Shown piece after piece: positions 10,993-23,100 of a DNA stretch of 64,000 bases. The DNA is taken from assembly GCA_950295325.1 (NCBI GenBank), contig OX485809.1:35595081-35659080 (forward strand), written 5' to 3'. The notes below the pieces were generated by a model. The model searched no databases, was not told where the DNA came from, and was given only the letters and a program-made list of their open reading frames with translations. How positions within the stretch are numbered: position 1 is the stretch's first letter; each line of letters starts with the position of its first letter. This DNA is from Polytrichum commune. Lineage: Eukaryota > Streptophyta > Polytrichopsida > Polytrichales > Polytrichaceae. The translations under genes and the position numbers were made by a program.

Positions 10993-13900
10993 CCGTAGCA
11001 CCATAGCTGGTTCGTGCAAAAATAATTCCCAAATAAAAAACCGAAGAATTATGAGTCCAATCAAACGAATAGCTGAAAAAATATATTAGAAAAAAAAGAA
11101 TAATGAAAATTTTGGACTCTTCTAAGCTCCAACCACGTCAACGCGCTATAATAGGCTGCATGATTACGCGTTAATGGCTCGGCGCCCTGCTCACGAGCTT
11201 CACGAGGTTGCTCAAGTCACGGGACAAGAACGCCGAGCACTGCCCGACTCTACCCATAAAATGCCTTGCCTTCATCTTGCCTAGTAAGTGTAGAGGAAGG
11301 GCTCATGAGGGCAAGGAAACCCAAAGGCTTATGCACAGGGAGCAACTCTACCAACCTATACCTAGCCTTTATTTTTGTGCTTTTATATTTGCAAATCATG
11401 TTGTCCTCATTTGTTAGGGGATTAGGGCATGAACTAATTCCCGAGGTTTTGACTTGCCACCTTCCCATTTGCTTGAATGATCTTTTGATGTAATTGCTAG
11501 TTGATGTTCAAGTAGAGAGATTTGTGGTCCATCTACATGGTCAACATTGATGATGAAAGCAAGAAATTGAAAGAAAGACAACCTCCAAAACTAGATGATG
11601 CAAGCCTTGAAGACTGTGCGTTGCCTCTTGAGGGAATTCAAGTACTTCTGTGCTCATGGAGATTTAAGTTCTCCTTGGCTACTTAAACCATGATGTGGTT
11701 GCTTGAATCGTGTTCTAGTATAGCACTACTATATTCAATGTGTTGTTTGCCACGGTTTTTCTCCAATTTGTTTCCTATTCTGCTCGTCACGGCCTTGTCG
11801 CGCGCAAACAGTGTCCTGCTGGTGTCACACACAAAGGTAGGGAACCTTTGCTTCCTACAGGTTTCGTGTCGCGCTTCTACGGAACTCCTTCTTGAAGAAT
11901 ACATCGTATCATGTCATAAGTTAGTATGTACAAGGGAGGGAATTGATGCAGCGACGATAATGATGATATCGCATTTTATGGCTACAGGAGGTTCTTGATT
12001 TTCTGTAGGCGCTTGGAACAGAAAATGTGAAGGATGTCCATCGCAGCTTAGCAGAAGTGTTTATCGGAATTCCGTACATTCTGTGAACTGTCAAACTCCG
12101 AAGTTTCTGACCATTTACAATCTTGTGTAGTAGACACCGTGTTTGCTCAGATAACTTCATTGATACCTCAAACTGTTCTGTATGAACTCGAAGGACTTGT
12201 GTTCCTACTAATGTGAACTTTGACGAGGTCCTGATTATGCTCATTTCAGTAGGCATTTTGTTTGGTAGCTGAGAAAGCACGATCAGCTGCAGATAGTCTT
12301 AGAGAAGTAAGTTGTGCTCTATCAGTAAGCAAAGAAAAAAATTTACGATACACATATGAGGATTTGGAGAGGATGCTGGGAGAATTTTTTGAAGGTAAAA
12401 CCCGCATAGACCAGAGAAGGTGAGCTGTGTTAAAAATGAACATCATACGTAGACAATGATGACAATGTTACGTAGACAATGGTGGTTAGTTAAATGACTT
12501 GTGCAACATTCAATTTCATACGTAAATTCCGAACACATATTTATGCAAATGATAAACTATGAAATAATACACTTACACAATCAAAATTGTCACTTCTTTC
12601 TAGTTAGATTTCTAATAGTACTCATACTGCTGGAAGAAATAGACTTTGGCAATTCAACAACCTTTGTCAAGCTCTTTTCCATAACAGTGTCTAAAGACAC
12701 TTCAACGTCTATCTCCTCATTGCACTTTGTGTTGTATGTCTGAACTTCATTTTCAACTGTCTTGAATAATGGTGTTTTTATGTTATCCAACATAGCTTGC
12801 TTCTGAAATTCTTTGTCAAAAGCACGTAGGAGTCAAGTCTGCTCCCAACCCTTAAGGACCATAGCAATCCGACTTGAGACATTTGCCCATGCAACATAGA
12901 GCCACTCACATATGTGAGGCTTTAGTTTGCTCATTTTGAAGTCCATGTGAACATTCTCACATGCCTTCAGTTGCTTTGCTATAGCCTTCATAGTATACTT
13001 GTTAAATGCTTGTCGAAATGCATGTTTGAACGGTCGTTGAATAATAACATCTGCAGGCTGATAGATACTTGTGCAATTTGCTGGAATATAAAGAATGTGA
13101 ATTTTGGGGTGATGATTCTTCATCCACTTCCGAAATTCCTTGCTAATGTGAATACTCCAACAATCAATGAGCCAAATCATTTTTTGTATTGTTGGAAGGT
13201 TCAATAGTTCCACTTATGAATCCTTATACAGTACCAATATCTTCTCCACGAACTCTTTGCATGTGTCCAAAGTAGACCAATGGTTATGGCTGAAAATCAA
13301 ATTCCATCCTGCATGTTCACAATCATACCTCCCCCCTTCTAACTTCGGTAAACTTTTGCTAGTTAACCCTTGGAAAATTGCATGAAAAGGGAGGCATTTT
13401 CCACTAGCGGCAGAAGATACTGCCACAGTAATTTGTCATATTGTCCGTGTATTTTAATATGCTTAGCACCCTTCGTTTCCCATGTTCTACGACCACCTGT
13501 AGGAACAAGATGTATCCCAGTTTGGTCAGTATTCACAACTAATTCCGAATGAATGTTGTGAACACTTATCAAATATGCACATCTTTGAGCCATAGCCTTC
13601 CCTTGGTCCTCATAATCTTTTGGTAGTTTTCCTGCTGCACTAGTTGCTGCTCGGTAATTCCAATTCAATTCACTCTTCACAAAATTCTTAGTCCAAGCAT
13701 ACGAAACACTAAACGAGGTCTTGTGTATGCCTTCTAAGAGTTCTGGAGCTTTCTCTTGGATTATGGCCTTTATAAGTGGTTGAATGCAAACTGCATATAA
13801 AGGTTGGCCTGCCTTTCTTTGATTCCTAAGAATGGTACAAATCTCATCCTTCAAAATTGGATTAGATTCCAAGATTGGGCAGCGTTGTGTAGTTTTGGCA

Positions 13901-14698
13901 AAATATGTACCAAAATCGACACAACGTTTATAGGTCTCCTTCAAATCTCCATTCGGATGAAACCATTCCCGCATAGAGCTCTTAGATAAATTGTCATAGA
14001 CACAAGAAATATCTTCTGGTTTTCTATAAGCTGACCTAAGAAAATTCCATGCCTCTGTGATATTACGATGTTGTTTTACATCCTTGTAAATAGGAGGCCA
14101 GAGAGTAGGGGTAAACCAATTGGTGTATGAACCTCTGACCTTCTTTGGCTTCATAATTGGCTTCATCCTCTCAACCTTTGGCTTTAGTAGCATTGCTTGT
14201 CTCTCTTTCCTTGGTCTCCCTACTGGCCGCTTGAATGTCTCCTTTTTGGGCTTTGATTGCTCCACTTGCAATCTCTCACTCAAAGCGGCAAACTCTCTTT
14301 CTATATCCATCTCCCTTTCTTCCTTGCTAATAGAGATAAAAGAAAAATCAACCCGTCGTTGTTTTGGTGCCATTTCTAACACTCTTCTCGCACATATCAA
14401 AGTGCAAATACATACAAAAGACCTAACACATACATTGTGCAAAGACAGACAAGAGCCACACTTAGTAAGGTTAAGGTAGATACTTAGGTTTAAGGCCAAG
14501 AAGCCGCCACGAATGAATGAAAAAAAACAACAACCTACTTGCACGACCGTTGGACCTTAACAGAAAAACGAATTAATTGTTTTCAAATCATAGGATGGAC
14601 GAAATTTCATAAATTATATTTTTCATTGATAAACCTTATTTTTCAAAAAATAAATAAATATTCGTTTTGAGGTGGACGAACCAGCTATGGTGCTACGG
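10993..14698 (-). mobile_element. pogo/Tigger-type Tc1/mariner element (3.7 kb)
   Basis: Perfect 22-bp terminal inverted repeats lie at 10,993-11,014 (CCGTAGCACCATAGC..) and 14,677-14,698. The target TA is duplicated at 10,991-10,992 and 14,699-14,700. The empty sites survive in copy 2 (GCTATGTACGTG, TA at 43,339-43,340) and copy 3 (TA at 52,945-52,946), so the boundaries are exact. The transposase relic lies on - at 12,590-14,373. The 1.6 kb between its end and the left terminus has only short unrelated frames (11,208-12,446), unusually long for a pogo element; it may be filler or a nested decayed insert. Confidence 0.93.
12590..14373 (-). pseudogene. DDE_1 (pogo/Tigger-like) transposase, broken
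   Basis: The probable start is the ATG at 14,373 (MAPKQRRVDF), 57 codons inside a longer open frame. The order is a lysine-rich N-terminus with an AT-hook-like KRPVGRPRKE, a helix-turn-helix-type DNA-binding region ending near VSYAWTKNFVK, then the catalytic core. The core shows NTDQTG with the first Asp, GKCLPFHAIFQG, LIDCWSIH with the second Asp, and IPANCTSIYQPADV with the third, which is the DDD pattern of the pogo group. Lesions: a one-base frameshift near 13,430 just after HGQYDK, an in-frame TAA at 13,214-13,216 between LYKDS and VELLNLP, and an in-frame TGA at 12,833-12,835 after GWEQT. After these the frame continues to 12,590. The copy cannot make an active enzyme. Confidence 0.9.
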
Positions 14699-14700
14699 TA

Positions 14701-15313
14701 TGTACGTGTGAGTATCAATGCTGATGCTAAAGTAGTTTGTATATGCTATGTTGTTCCCATGTAGTTTAGCCAGCTGCCACCATAGCTATTAGCCACCAAT
14801 TTGAACTTAGTAACCCTTAATATCCATTTGGGTGTCCTCTCCTCTAGGCCCTTCAATCATGAAGATTCACAACTTCAACAACAAAAGGGACATGTTAGCA
14901 AGGATTATACTATGGGACTATGGAGAAGTCATCCTCCAAAACATTACTTAGCCATATACGGATGAGTTCAATATCTGACACTTGACACAATCTCCACCGT
15001 CTTATTATCATAGGAAGAAATTGACACCGTATGAATAATGAACATTGCCAATATGAATATTATGAAGAATGTTTCTAGTGACTAGTGCTGGGATGAACAA
15101 TGCTCCCACTAACTAGTGTCGAAATATAACTCCACCCAAATTTCCAACTGTCAGCATGTATGTATGAACAGTCACTGCAGATTACCACTTTGTTCATGGA
15201 ACCCATATTGTCCATTTACTTTATTTGAAAGTCCAATGAACTGACCAAAATGGATGAGTAATGTTATGTCCTTCCTAATTCCAGATGATCACCTCAAGCT
15301 CTAGGAAGGTGGC
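14701..15313. repeat. 3' flank of TLP1 (shared with TLP2 and TLP3)
   Basis: This region matches 43,341-43,900 and 52,947-53,564 with small indels, for example at TGTACGTGTGAGTATCAATG and at ATCATGAAGATT. It should hold the TLP1 3' UTR. No gene was found in it. Confidence 0.7.
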
Positions 15314-17090
15314 CTACGATGGGCACCATTCGACTTGGTAATTGCTCGTGGTCGGGCACCCATACACATGGTTGTCGTCATCCGTGGAGTAAGAGTACGC
15401 ATCAGGACACGCACTTGCGAAAGCCTTTGTTCCGAGAGTGGGTGAAGTTCCAGAGCCATCAGTGTCGTAGCAACCTTCTCCTGGAGGCCCGGTGAGGGTG
15501 TTGGGTGCTTGGCAAAAGCTAGTGATGTCGCTGATCGAGCATTTGATGGAAGTGCACGTGGTTCCAGACGGTGTTCCAACAATGGTAGAGGGCACGCTGA
15601 TCTGCATGCCGAGGTTGTATGCATTCTGCGAAGGTTGACATTTCACATGTCGTGAGAGATTGATCAGAATAGTAGGAAATGAAAACAAAACCGATCATCA
15701 AGCATAGATAGGTAGGTAGGTAGGTAGGTAGATAGAGATTGGCTCTTGGAGGAGCAAGCATGAATGAAGAGTCTTTTGCATGTGGGGCCGTCTCCTACAA
15801 AATACTAATATGTGGATGTGATCATAATCCATGTTTGTGTACCACGAGGCTGATGCCATAATAATCCTCGCCATCGGAATTTATCATGAACTCGGCTAGA
15901 TTGGCTTGAAGCTTGGCATTATTCCCAATCGTTGTATTTGTCCCACTGCTGGCTGGGAATGCCCAAATGATACCGCCTGTCCATGTGGTGCCCACATCAA
16001 GGGAGTAAGAACCGCCATTGGCGCCCAACACGTAGCAAGCTATGGTTCCATTGTTGCTAGTTTGACACGTTGTTAGGTTCTGTGTGCACATGTTGAGGAG
16101 GTTGATAATCGTATCCCCTGCACATGATAACATGAGTTGCACTATCCATTTTCAGTCGAACTAAGTTTTGGATGCAAGGAGGAGCCATGCCATAGGTTGT
16201 AGTTGACACCTAACCCCCCGAATTGTGGTAACAACAAGGTAGGCATTTGATGTCTACTATATCCGATCAGATGGCATATGACACATGTGACATATTATCA
16301 AATGTAATGGTCGGATCAAATTTTTTTGTTAATGTGTTTGTTCTTGGTTGCATATGAAGAGATATATTATCAATTGTAATTGATGACCATGTCACAACTC
16401 TCCATTAATGTAACAAGTTGTTAGAGTCTGTGTACTTTGTGCCACATCACGGGTCATGATACATTTCATCAACAGAGAGGTATAAATCATCAGACTGACC
16501 CACAATGGCACAAGTGAAATGGCAGCACTTTGGCCTTATCACGCATTAACTTATCTGTTCCCATATTCATTACAACTCACATACAGCATCATAATTGAAA
16601 AGAAGATTGCATCTAATTCTTATAAAACTCATGTAGTCTAGAGCTAAAGCAATGATCAAACATTTTACGTGAACACAGTACATTGAAATAGACGTGAACC
16701 AACAACGGAAATTTAAGTTGCATCAGCCCTCTGCAAGAATTTGTTAAGAGTACATGAAATTTTGGATCATCAGTTACTCATCAAGAAAGAATGTCATTCT
16801 AGCCCCTTCTAGCATACTCAGGAGTCAAAATCAATGTCAGACTTTAAGGCAATGGTTACAGTATACATGATTGTCAAATTAAGATCACCTAGCCTGCTGG
16901 GAGGTCTACAACTTCTTCACGTAAAATGAAGCTTGAAGCAACTGATATTATTCTTCAATTGAATGGTGTATCAAACATGATGGAGCTTAGCCAACAGACC
17001 TTGAACAGAGCTGATCATCACCACTGACACCAGAACAGCCTGCAAGAACAGCCCTGAGACAATATTACTTTGTGAATGCGCCATAGCCAT
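15314..17090 (-). CDS. Thaumatin-like protein (PR-5 family), copy 1
   Basis: Three exons on -: 17,090-17,000 (91 nt), 16,117-15,843 (275 nt) and 15,625-15,314 (312 nt), with GT..AG junctions, encoding 225 residues. Exon 1 is a signal peptide (hydrophobic VSGLFLQAVLVSVVMISSVQG), so the protein should be secreted. Exon 2 carries the thaumatin features SLDVGTTWTGGIIW and LAEFMIN..EDYYGISLV. Exon 3 has NAYNLGMQIS.., CxxxxC, GPPGEGCY, ACPDAYSYSTDDDNHV and the typical ending YQVEWCPS. The mature protein has ten cysteines, as in short-type TLPs rather than the usual sixteen. The acidic position in the motif YYDIS is Gly here, whereas TLP2 and TLP3 keep Asp; the motif helps form the acidic cleft. PR-5 proteins are extracellular defence or stress proteins, but the target of this one cannot be told. 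An ATG two codons downstream (17,084) is also possible. Confidence 0.9.
15709..15731. repeat. (TAGG)n microsatellite in TLP1 intron 2
   Basis: This is a short TAGG tandem repeat. TLP2 has (GATT)n and TLP3 a (GATA)-rich run at the same place. Confidence 0.85.
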
Positions 17091-18351
17091 CTCAAAGGTT
17101 CTGAGAGAGTAAAATTCACTCAGAACCACCTTGTTCAAATCTTGTCCAAATCCATTGGAGTCCTATGATGGATTGGAGCAGTATGGTGGGAAAATCGATC
17201 TGATGTGCTATAGAACTCTTCAGAGGTGATTGTGAAGAACATCGAGTCGGAAGGGCCCAATTTATACTGAATAAAGAGTGGCTAAAGAGCACACGCACAT
17301 GTGTACATATATATCTTGATCAAACGTGCACAAAAAGGTTCTGTAGGACTTTGATTTTTATTTTTGTATCAAACAGTGAGTAACTAACGTACTTCTAGAA
17401 GCCAGCCACCTTGCATATATTTTCTGTACTTCTTCTTGACTGGAACGTCACTGTAGCATTTTGACTTCTCAGCCTCCTCATAATTGAAATGCAAGTTAGA
17501 TTGGTGGCAATGTGCACTTCTACAATAAGGACTAGGTAACCTTTAAGGCTGGGAGGATTAAGGGGTTACATGACATAATCATTTTGGCGCCCTCGTTGTT
17601 GGGTCCTCTGATCGTGGAGATCGACGGCCTAGATTGAAGGCATGGGAAGGAAAGCGTTGAGCTATGTGGAATGTACATGCTTTCCCAACTTTATAATGTC
17701 ACCTCATGCACCAAATGGTCATAAACTAAATAACTGGTGAAAGTAGAGTGGATGATGAGCCACGTGAGCTACCAATCATTCACCTATTCGAGTTGATTAT
17801 TGTTCATAACTGATCAATTCTAAATAAACTCGGAATTATGGATGATATCAGCTCCTGGATGGAAAATTGTGGCAGGTTCTTAAAATCATGTTGTTTTTTT
17901 TGTGAGCAATTGGTTATGGATATGAAACGGTTTTGAAACACCCATGTTGTAACAGTTTTAACAAATGAGACTCTATAACATATTTGTAAGATGACCTTGT
18001 TACATTGGCTTTGTAGCTCATTGTTTTTTTATAATGATTTTGTTACACTACAAACATACACTACAAATTGCTATGATTTTGTGACAATTTTGTACTCCTA
18101 TCTTCATTTTAATCATGAATTTTAGCTTCTTTGGATTTAGAATATGATAGGTCACATATGATATTTACTCACCTTGTATGTATGTAATATATATATATAT
18201 ATATATATATGTTTGTGACGTGTTGATTTGACAACATCCGGTGACAAGGATCCACACACTTGTAATGATTGGTTTTCTTGTTTTCTGTTTCAACTCACAT
18301 ATGCCTACATGACTTGTTATCTTGCCTTTCATCAAAGTCCAAGTCACAAGA
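17091..18351. repeat. 5' flank of TLP1, first part of block U copy 1
   Basis: The region matches 45,813-46,972 and 55,450-56,680. It contains the TLP1 promoter. A TATA box (TTTATA on +, i.e. TATAAA on -) at 17,261-17,266 is conserved in all three copies at about 170-180 bp from the start codon. A (TA)n run sits at about 18,188-18,210. No separate gene was seen. Homology stops at CAAGTCACAAG, where a compound insertion begins. Confidence 0.8.
17261..17266 (-). promoter_or_regulatory. Putative TATA box of TLP1
   Basis: The sequence reads TATAAAT on -, about 170 bp upstream of the ATG, and is conserved at the matching place in TLP2 and TLP3 inside a well-conserved stretch. Confidence 0.5.
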
Positions 18352-18485
18352 CACTACTAGAAAAGGGGGTCCATTTGCACATAACAAGGACAGTAAAATC
18401 AACACTTTTCTGCAACCAAGACACATGTCATGAAGGTTGCAACCCCTGTGGACACCGTGTGATCCTGGTACAATCCTATTATCTA
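18352..18485. mobile_element. CACTA-like transposon terminus (single end)
   Basis: The sequence CACTACTAGAAAAGGGGG appears abruptly at the point where TLP1 flank homology with copies 2 and 3 ends. CACTACWAGAAAA is the standard terminus of plant CACTA (En/Spm) elements. No opposite end (..TTTTCTAGTAGTG) was found before the homology resumes at about 25,557, so the element is either truncated or was rearranged by later insertions. Confidence 0.6.
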
Positions 18486-18612
18486 ACACATATGATTTTT
18501 AATGATATATATATATATATATCAAATATTTTAATATATATATAGAGATAATTCAGAGGTAATTTAATTTAATTTTATATGTATATATATATATATCATT
18601 AAAAATCATGTA
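18486..18612. repeat. AT-rich foldback segment
   Basis: CATATGATTTTTAATGATATA.. at the left and ..TATATCATTAAAAATCATG at the right are inverted copies separated by an AT-rich centre with (TA)n runs. It may be a small foldback element or form part of the tail of the adjacent SINE. Confidence 0.6.
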
Positions 18613-18795
18613 TGGATGGTTGGTAGGTTTGCACCTTCTAACCCCTCCCAGGTAAACCCTCAACCTATGCCTCACATACAAGAATAGGCTACCTATCACT
18701 CACCTAGGTGGCAAGGCCAAGGGTGGCGGCCACCAAGGGGTTCAAACCTTGCACCTAGTGACACCCACACATGTGCCTTAACCACTAGGTCATGA
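18605..18795 (-). mobile_element. tRNA-derived SINE
   Basis: On - the sequence shows an RNA polymerase III A box, GACCTAGTGGTTAAGGC (18,775-18,791), and a B box, GGTTTGAACCCC (18,737-18,748), about 27 bp apart. A tRNA-unrelated body follows (GGTTGAGGGTTTACCTGGG..) and an AT-rich TA-repeat tail. The spacing fits a tRNA-like head. The A and B boxes match the consensus well, but the region does not fold into a complete tRNA, so a SINE is the better reading. Target duplications are unclear because of the TA-rich flanks. Confidence 0.7.
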
Positions 18796-18813
18796 CATCA
18801 CACATGATATATA

Positions 18814-19061
18814 TGTTAAGGCAGCCTATAGCTAGCCTGACGACCTATAGCCGAATATAGATGACGGTAGCTGCCTTCCGGAAGGTGGCTACACTATTCC
18901 CGCGGTAGTGGGTCCGGGGTTAGTTAAACATAGTATTGTAGGCTACTAAGTGGCGGCTAAGCCCCATTAATGTACTTAGTCTTGAACATATATATACGAC
19001 CACGTGGCTCTTGTTAGTCACTTGCACCATTACGCTCACCGGCTATTGCCTAGTCTTAACA
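18814..19061 (+). repeat. copia 5' LTR
   Basis: This is a short LTR of 248 bp with TG..CA ends. It differs from the 3' LTR at GTAGCTGCC versus GTAGCCGCC and CCCGCGG versus CCCGGGG. A TATATATA motif at about 18,989 could be the promoter. Confidence 0.95.
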
Positions 19062-20118
19062 CGTTATCAGTCACGATTGCTTGAGAGCTCTTAGTTCAAA
19101 TTTTTTTTCCTCTCTTTTCCCGCTCAAGACTACGCTTCAGCCCTATATAAACTGCCGCTCACTATCTAGTTCTCTCTCTCCGCTCCGCTACATCATGCGG
19201 AAGCGCTGCTCCCACATTAGTCCATCTGATCTCCACTTTAGAAGAAATCAGAACACAAGCATTAGAGGATTGAGTTACTGATTAGACTTGCTGCAGGCAG
19301 ATAGTTCTTATTTGTTTTGCTGCTGCAGATAGTCCTAATTCTCTGCTGCCATAGATATAGTGTGATGCAGATAAACTTTTTGCTACTACAAATGCATTCT
19401 GCTGCCGTAAATAGAAATCTAACACCTGCTGTAGAAATCTATATCTCTTTCCGTTACTACAAAGCTCACCTTTGCTAATACAGATAAGTTATTTTATTGC
19501 TGCAGACAACTTTCTGTAGCCTATGACTTTTCTTTTCTTTTCTTTTTGCTGCAGATCCTAACTTTACCGAACACTGTAGACATTATTGTTTGCTTACTTC
19601 TGAAACCAGACTTTGCTCGATACAGATATAGTTTTTAATCTGTTGCAGATAGAATACTTCTTTACTGCGGACATATCAACTTTGTTGTCCGCAACTACAG
19701 AATCCACGGCCGCGGACACAGCTCCTCACCACTGCAGATACAGTCTCTTGCTGCAGACTGTCTAATGCTGCACCCTACTGCTGTCTGAAGCATCAGTCAA
19801 ACCCAGCTTTCGTTGTAACCAGCTGCTGCTGCCGACTGTAACCAACTTCTACTGCCAAATGAAACCAACTACTACTGCAGCCTAGACATCTGATAAGCCT
19901 ACTTACTCATTCTCATTCACTTATCAGTGTTTTGACTCTGAACTACAAGTAATTAGTAGAAACCTCCGTTTTACTAAAACCGAAGTATATTTCTATACTT
20001 CGAAAGATACATTTTGTTGGAACAGATCATAATAGGCTAAGATCAAAAAGTATCATCACTCTAGTATATAATCTACAACAAGCTACCTTGTTATTACTAG
20101 ATTCCTAGATGACCTGAA
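19062..20118 (+). other. copia 5' leader with degenerate CTGCAGA repeats
   Basis: This 1.06-kb untranslated leader lies between the LTR and gag. From about 19,285 to 19,880 the motif (T)GCTGCAGA(T/C)A or close variants (CTGCCGTAAAT, TACTGCAGCC, CTACTACAAAT) recurs every 20-50 bp, suggesting an old tandem array in the leader. There is no long open frame. Confidence 0.6.
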
Positions 20119-23100
20119 ATGGCATCATCTTCGAATCCGAGAGTGACATTAGCTACCATAAGCCGACCTCCAGCAAATATCGGTGCAAACATGAAAACCA
20201 AATTTACTCCCCTTGCTGCCGATGGGTCAAACTATCTAGAATGGGAAAATGATGCTAGGGTAGCTCTAGGAGCCGAAGAGACAACTATCTATCTTGATAA
20301 AACTACAGCCGAGGGTCAACCAAATTCTCTCAAATGTCAAGTATTGATTCTTCTTCGAAGGCACATACACCCATCCCTGAGACAACAATACATTAAGGTA
20401 GATCACCCCGCTGACTTGTGGACTCAGCTACGTGACAGGTTCCATCACGAACAGACCATCTTTCTACCTGAGGCTAGAAATGACTGGATTAACCTCAGGG
20501 CCCTTGATTTTCCCGATTTGCTCTCCTTCAACGGAGAACTCCACCGAATCTCAACTTAGCCTCTACGGCGAGCCAGTAACCGAGGCTCAACTGATCGATA
20601 AGACTCTCTCCACCTTTCCACCTGCATCTGCAATTCTTGCCCAGCAATACCGAAACATGAAATTTGAGAAACATAGCACACTGATGTCTCACCTCCTTCT
20701 CGCAGAGAAACATCAGGCCATGTTGCTTAAAAATGCAGAATCCAGGCCTGCACGTGAGATCCACGCCATGATAGCTGCAGGACCATCAAAAGGAGTGCCG
20801 GCTGTACACCTCTCGGAGGCACCGCGCCGATCACCAAGGGGTTTCCAACGCCGACCTCCACCTAGGTCATTCAAATTCAAGCCTAGGGATCAAAAACCGA
20901 GGTATGTTCCACCAAAACATAAAGCCTCAAAGCAATCCACATCCTCATGTCATAAATGTGGCCGCCCATGTCATTATGCTAGGGATTGCCGAGCATCGGC
21001 TTACGTAATTGAGATGTATAAGGAGCTACAGAAATTACGTAGCCAAAATAGAGAATCTCACGCAGTCCAAATTCCATCCATCCTTGATATGGATATAGAG
21101 AATTACATGACTGTCACAACTCCAATGACTCAAGGTATGGAGGCTGCCCTCTTGGACAGCGCCTCTACACATACTATATTGAGGAGTTTAACGTTTTTCT
21201 CATTCCCGGCTAGTAACATAGGTTGGCGGACTAGCCACGTTACAACAATAGCGGGACATAAAAACATAACCTTCAAAGAAGGTACAGCAACTGTTTTGTT
21301 GCCCGGGGACCACCCGATAACATGCCAGGACGCTATGTATGCTCCCGATGCCCCCCGGAGCCTGATCAGCTACCGGGACTTAAGGGCAAATGGTATCCAC
21401 GTCTCTACCACGATAGAGAACGATGAAGAGGCGCTGGCACTCAGGCAGGGACAGAGGACCCTCGCCACCGCATTAGCGGGAGTCGACGGCCTGTTTGAGA
21501 TCGCTATCAAAGCGATTAGCCCGCCCCTAGGGTTGAGGAAGAAGTTAGCTTGGTTGCACGGGAGAGAGGTCCCGGTGCGAGAACCCGCAACTTAGCCCGG
21601 AAAATTGGCCTATATCTCACGGCGGCTGCCCTCTCAGATATATGGCATAAAAGGCTTGGGCACCCTGGCACTACTATATTTCGGAGGATGATTCCCCTTC
21701 TGGCGGGACATAACCTTACATCCGCGGATGCTGCCAAGATAGCCCCTTGTGAGGCGTGCATTCAAGGCAAGATGATCAAGAGGCCGTCCCATTGGCAACT
21801 CCCCACCGAATTGCCGCCACCGCTCCACCGACTTCAAGGTGATATCTGTGGACCCATCAACCCACCTTCAAGTTCATTTCGGTATTTCCTAGTGCTCATA
21901 GATGCATCCGGGACCCACCTAGAGGTAGCTCTCCTAACCACTAGGAACCTTGTATTTTCCAGAATTCTTGCAATTCTGATACGCTATAAAAACCATTTTC
22001 CCGAACACCCCGTCAAGTTCCTTCGGATGGACAATGCATTAGAATTTCGTTCGCATGCATTTGAGGATTATTGTACCGCATTAGGAATCAGCCTTACCTA
22101 TGTTGTACCTTATGAACATTCGCAAAATGGTCTTGCGGAAGCTTTCATAAAGAAAGTTCAACTAGTAACTAGGCCTTTGCTCATCCATGCCAAACTCCCA
22201 AATTCATTCTGGGGCCATGTGGTTCTTCATGCTGCAACCCTCCTAAGGTTGAGACCAACCTTACTCAACCAACAAACCCCATTTGAGCTCATCGCCGGCC
22301 GGCCACCCAACATTACCCATTTACGTGTCTTTGGTTGCCAGGTTTGGGTACCTGTACCTGAACCACAGCAGAAAACCATAGGGATTCACCGATCCGAGGC
22401 AATTTACTTCGGATACGACTCACCCAGCATCATTAGATACATGGATCTCAAGAATGGGGCCATCCTCAAAGCCAGGCTAGTAAACTGTAAGTTCATTGAA
22501 CACATATTTCCCACCCCACTGGTTGACCGAACGGTCAAACACGTTCCGTTAAACTTTCAGGCCCCGGAAACCTTGACTCTAAACCCGGATCCTCGAACAT
22601 CACTAGCCGACACCGAAGTCACAAAACTTCTAAACTTGAAGGATCTAGCAGAACAGATTCCCGATGGTTTCTATTCCGGTCCTAGAGTACTTCGGAACCC
22701 ACTACCCGGGACAGGTAACACTATATACCTAACAAGAGGTTGGCACCACTCAACTCCAAGCCAACTAAGGTTCAACGCATCACATTCAACACTGAAGTTG
22801 CACCGGACCCACTCACGTTGGCCGAGGCCAAAGCATCACCAGAATGGCCCGATTGGAGCAAAGCTCTAGAGACCGAATACGCATCCCTCAGGAAGCACCA
22901 GGTATTCGGCGAGGTATCCACTGAACTCACAAAACCTCCAGTGGGCCACAAACTAATTTTCTCTAGAAAATTTGATGCCAACGGTAAGTTGCTTCGATTC
23001 AAGGTCCGCCTTGTTGCTCAAGGCTTCTCGCAACGGCCGAGAGAGGACTTCGACCAAACTTACGCCCCCGTCTTGGATATCACATCATTCAGGTACCTGT

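Noticed and set aside
15822-16142. Single-exon reading of the TLP1 middle region ending in VHKHGL
   Set aside because: The residues after ISLV come from reading through the GTACAC donor; splicing to NAYNLGMQIS restores the thaumatin pattern in all three copies.
18737-18791. tRNA gene
   Set aside because: A and B boxes are present, but there is no complete cloverleaf or acceptor stem; a SINE head explains them.
20432-20600. Programmed ribosomal frameshift in the copia gag
   Set aside because: The shift lies in the middle of gag, not at a gag/pol border, and two more shifts follow; mutation or sequencing error is simpler.
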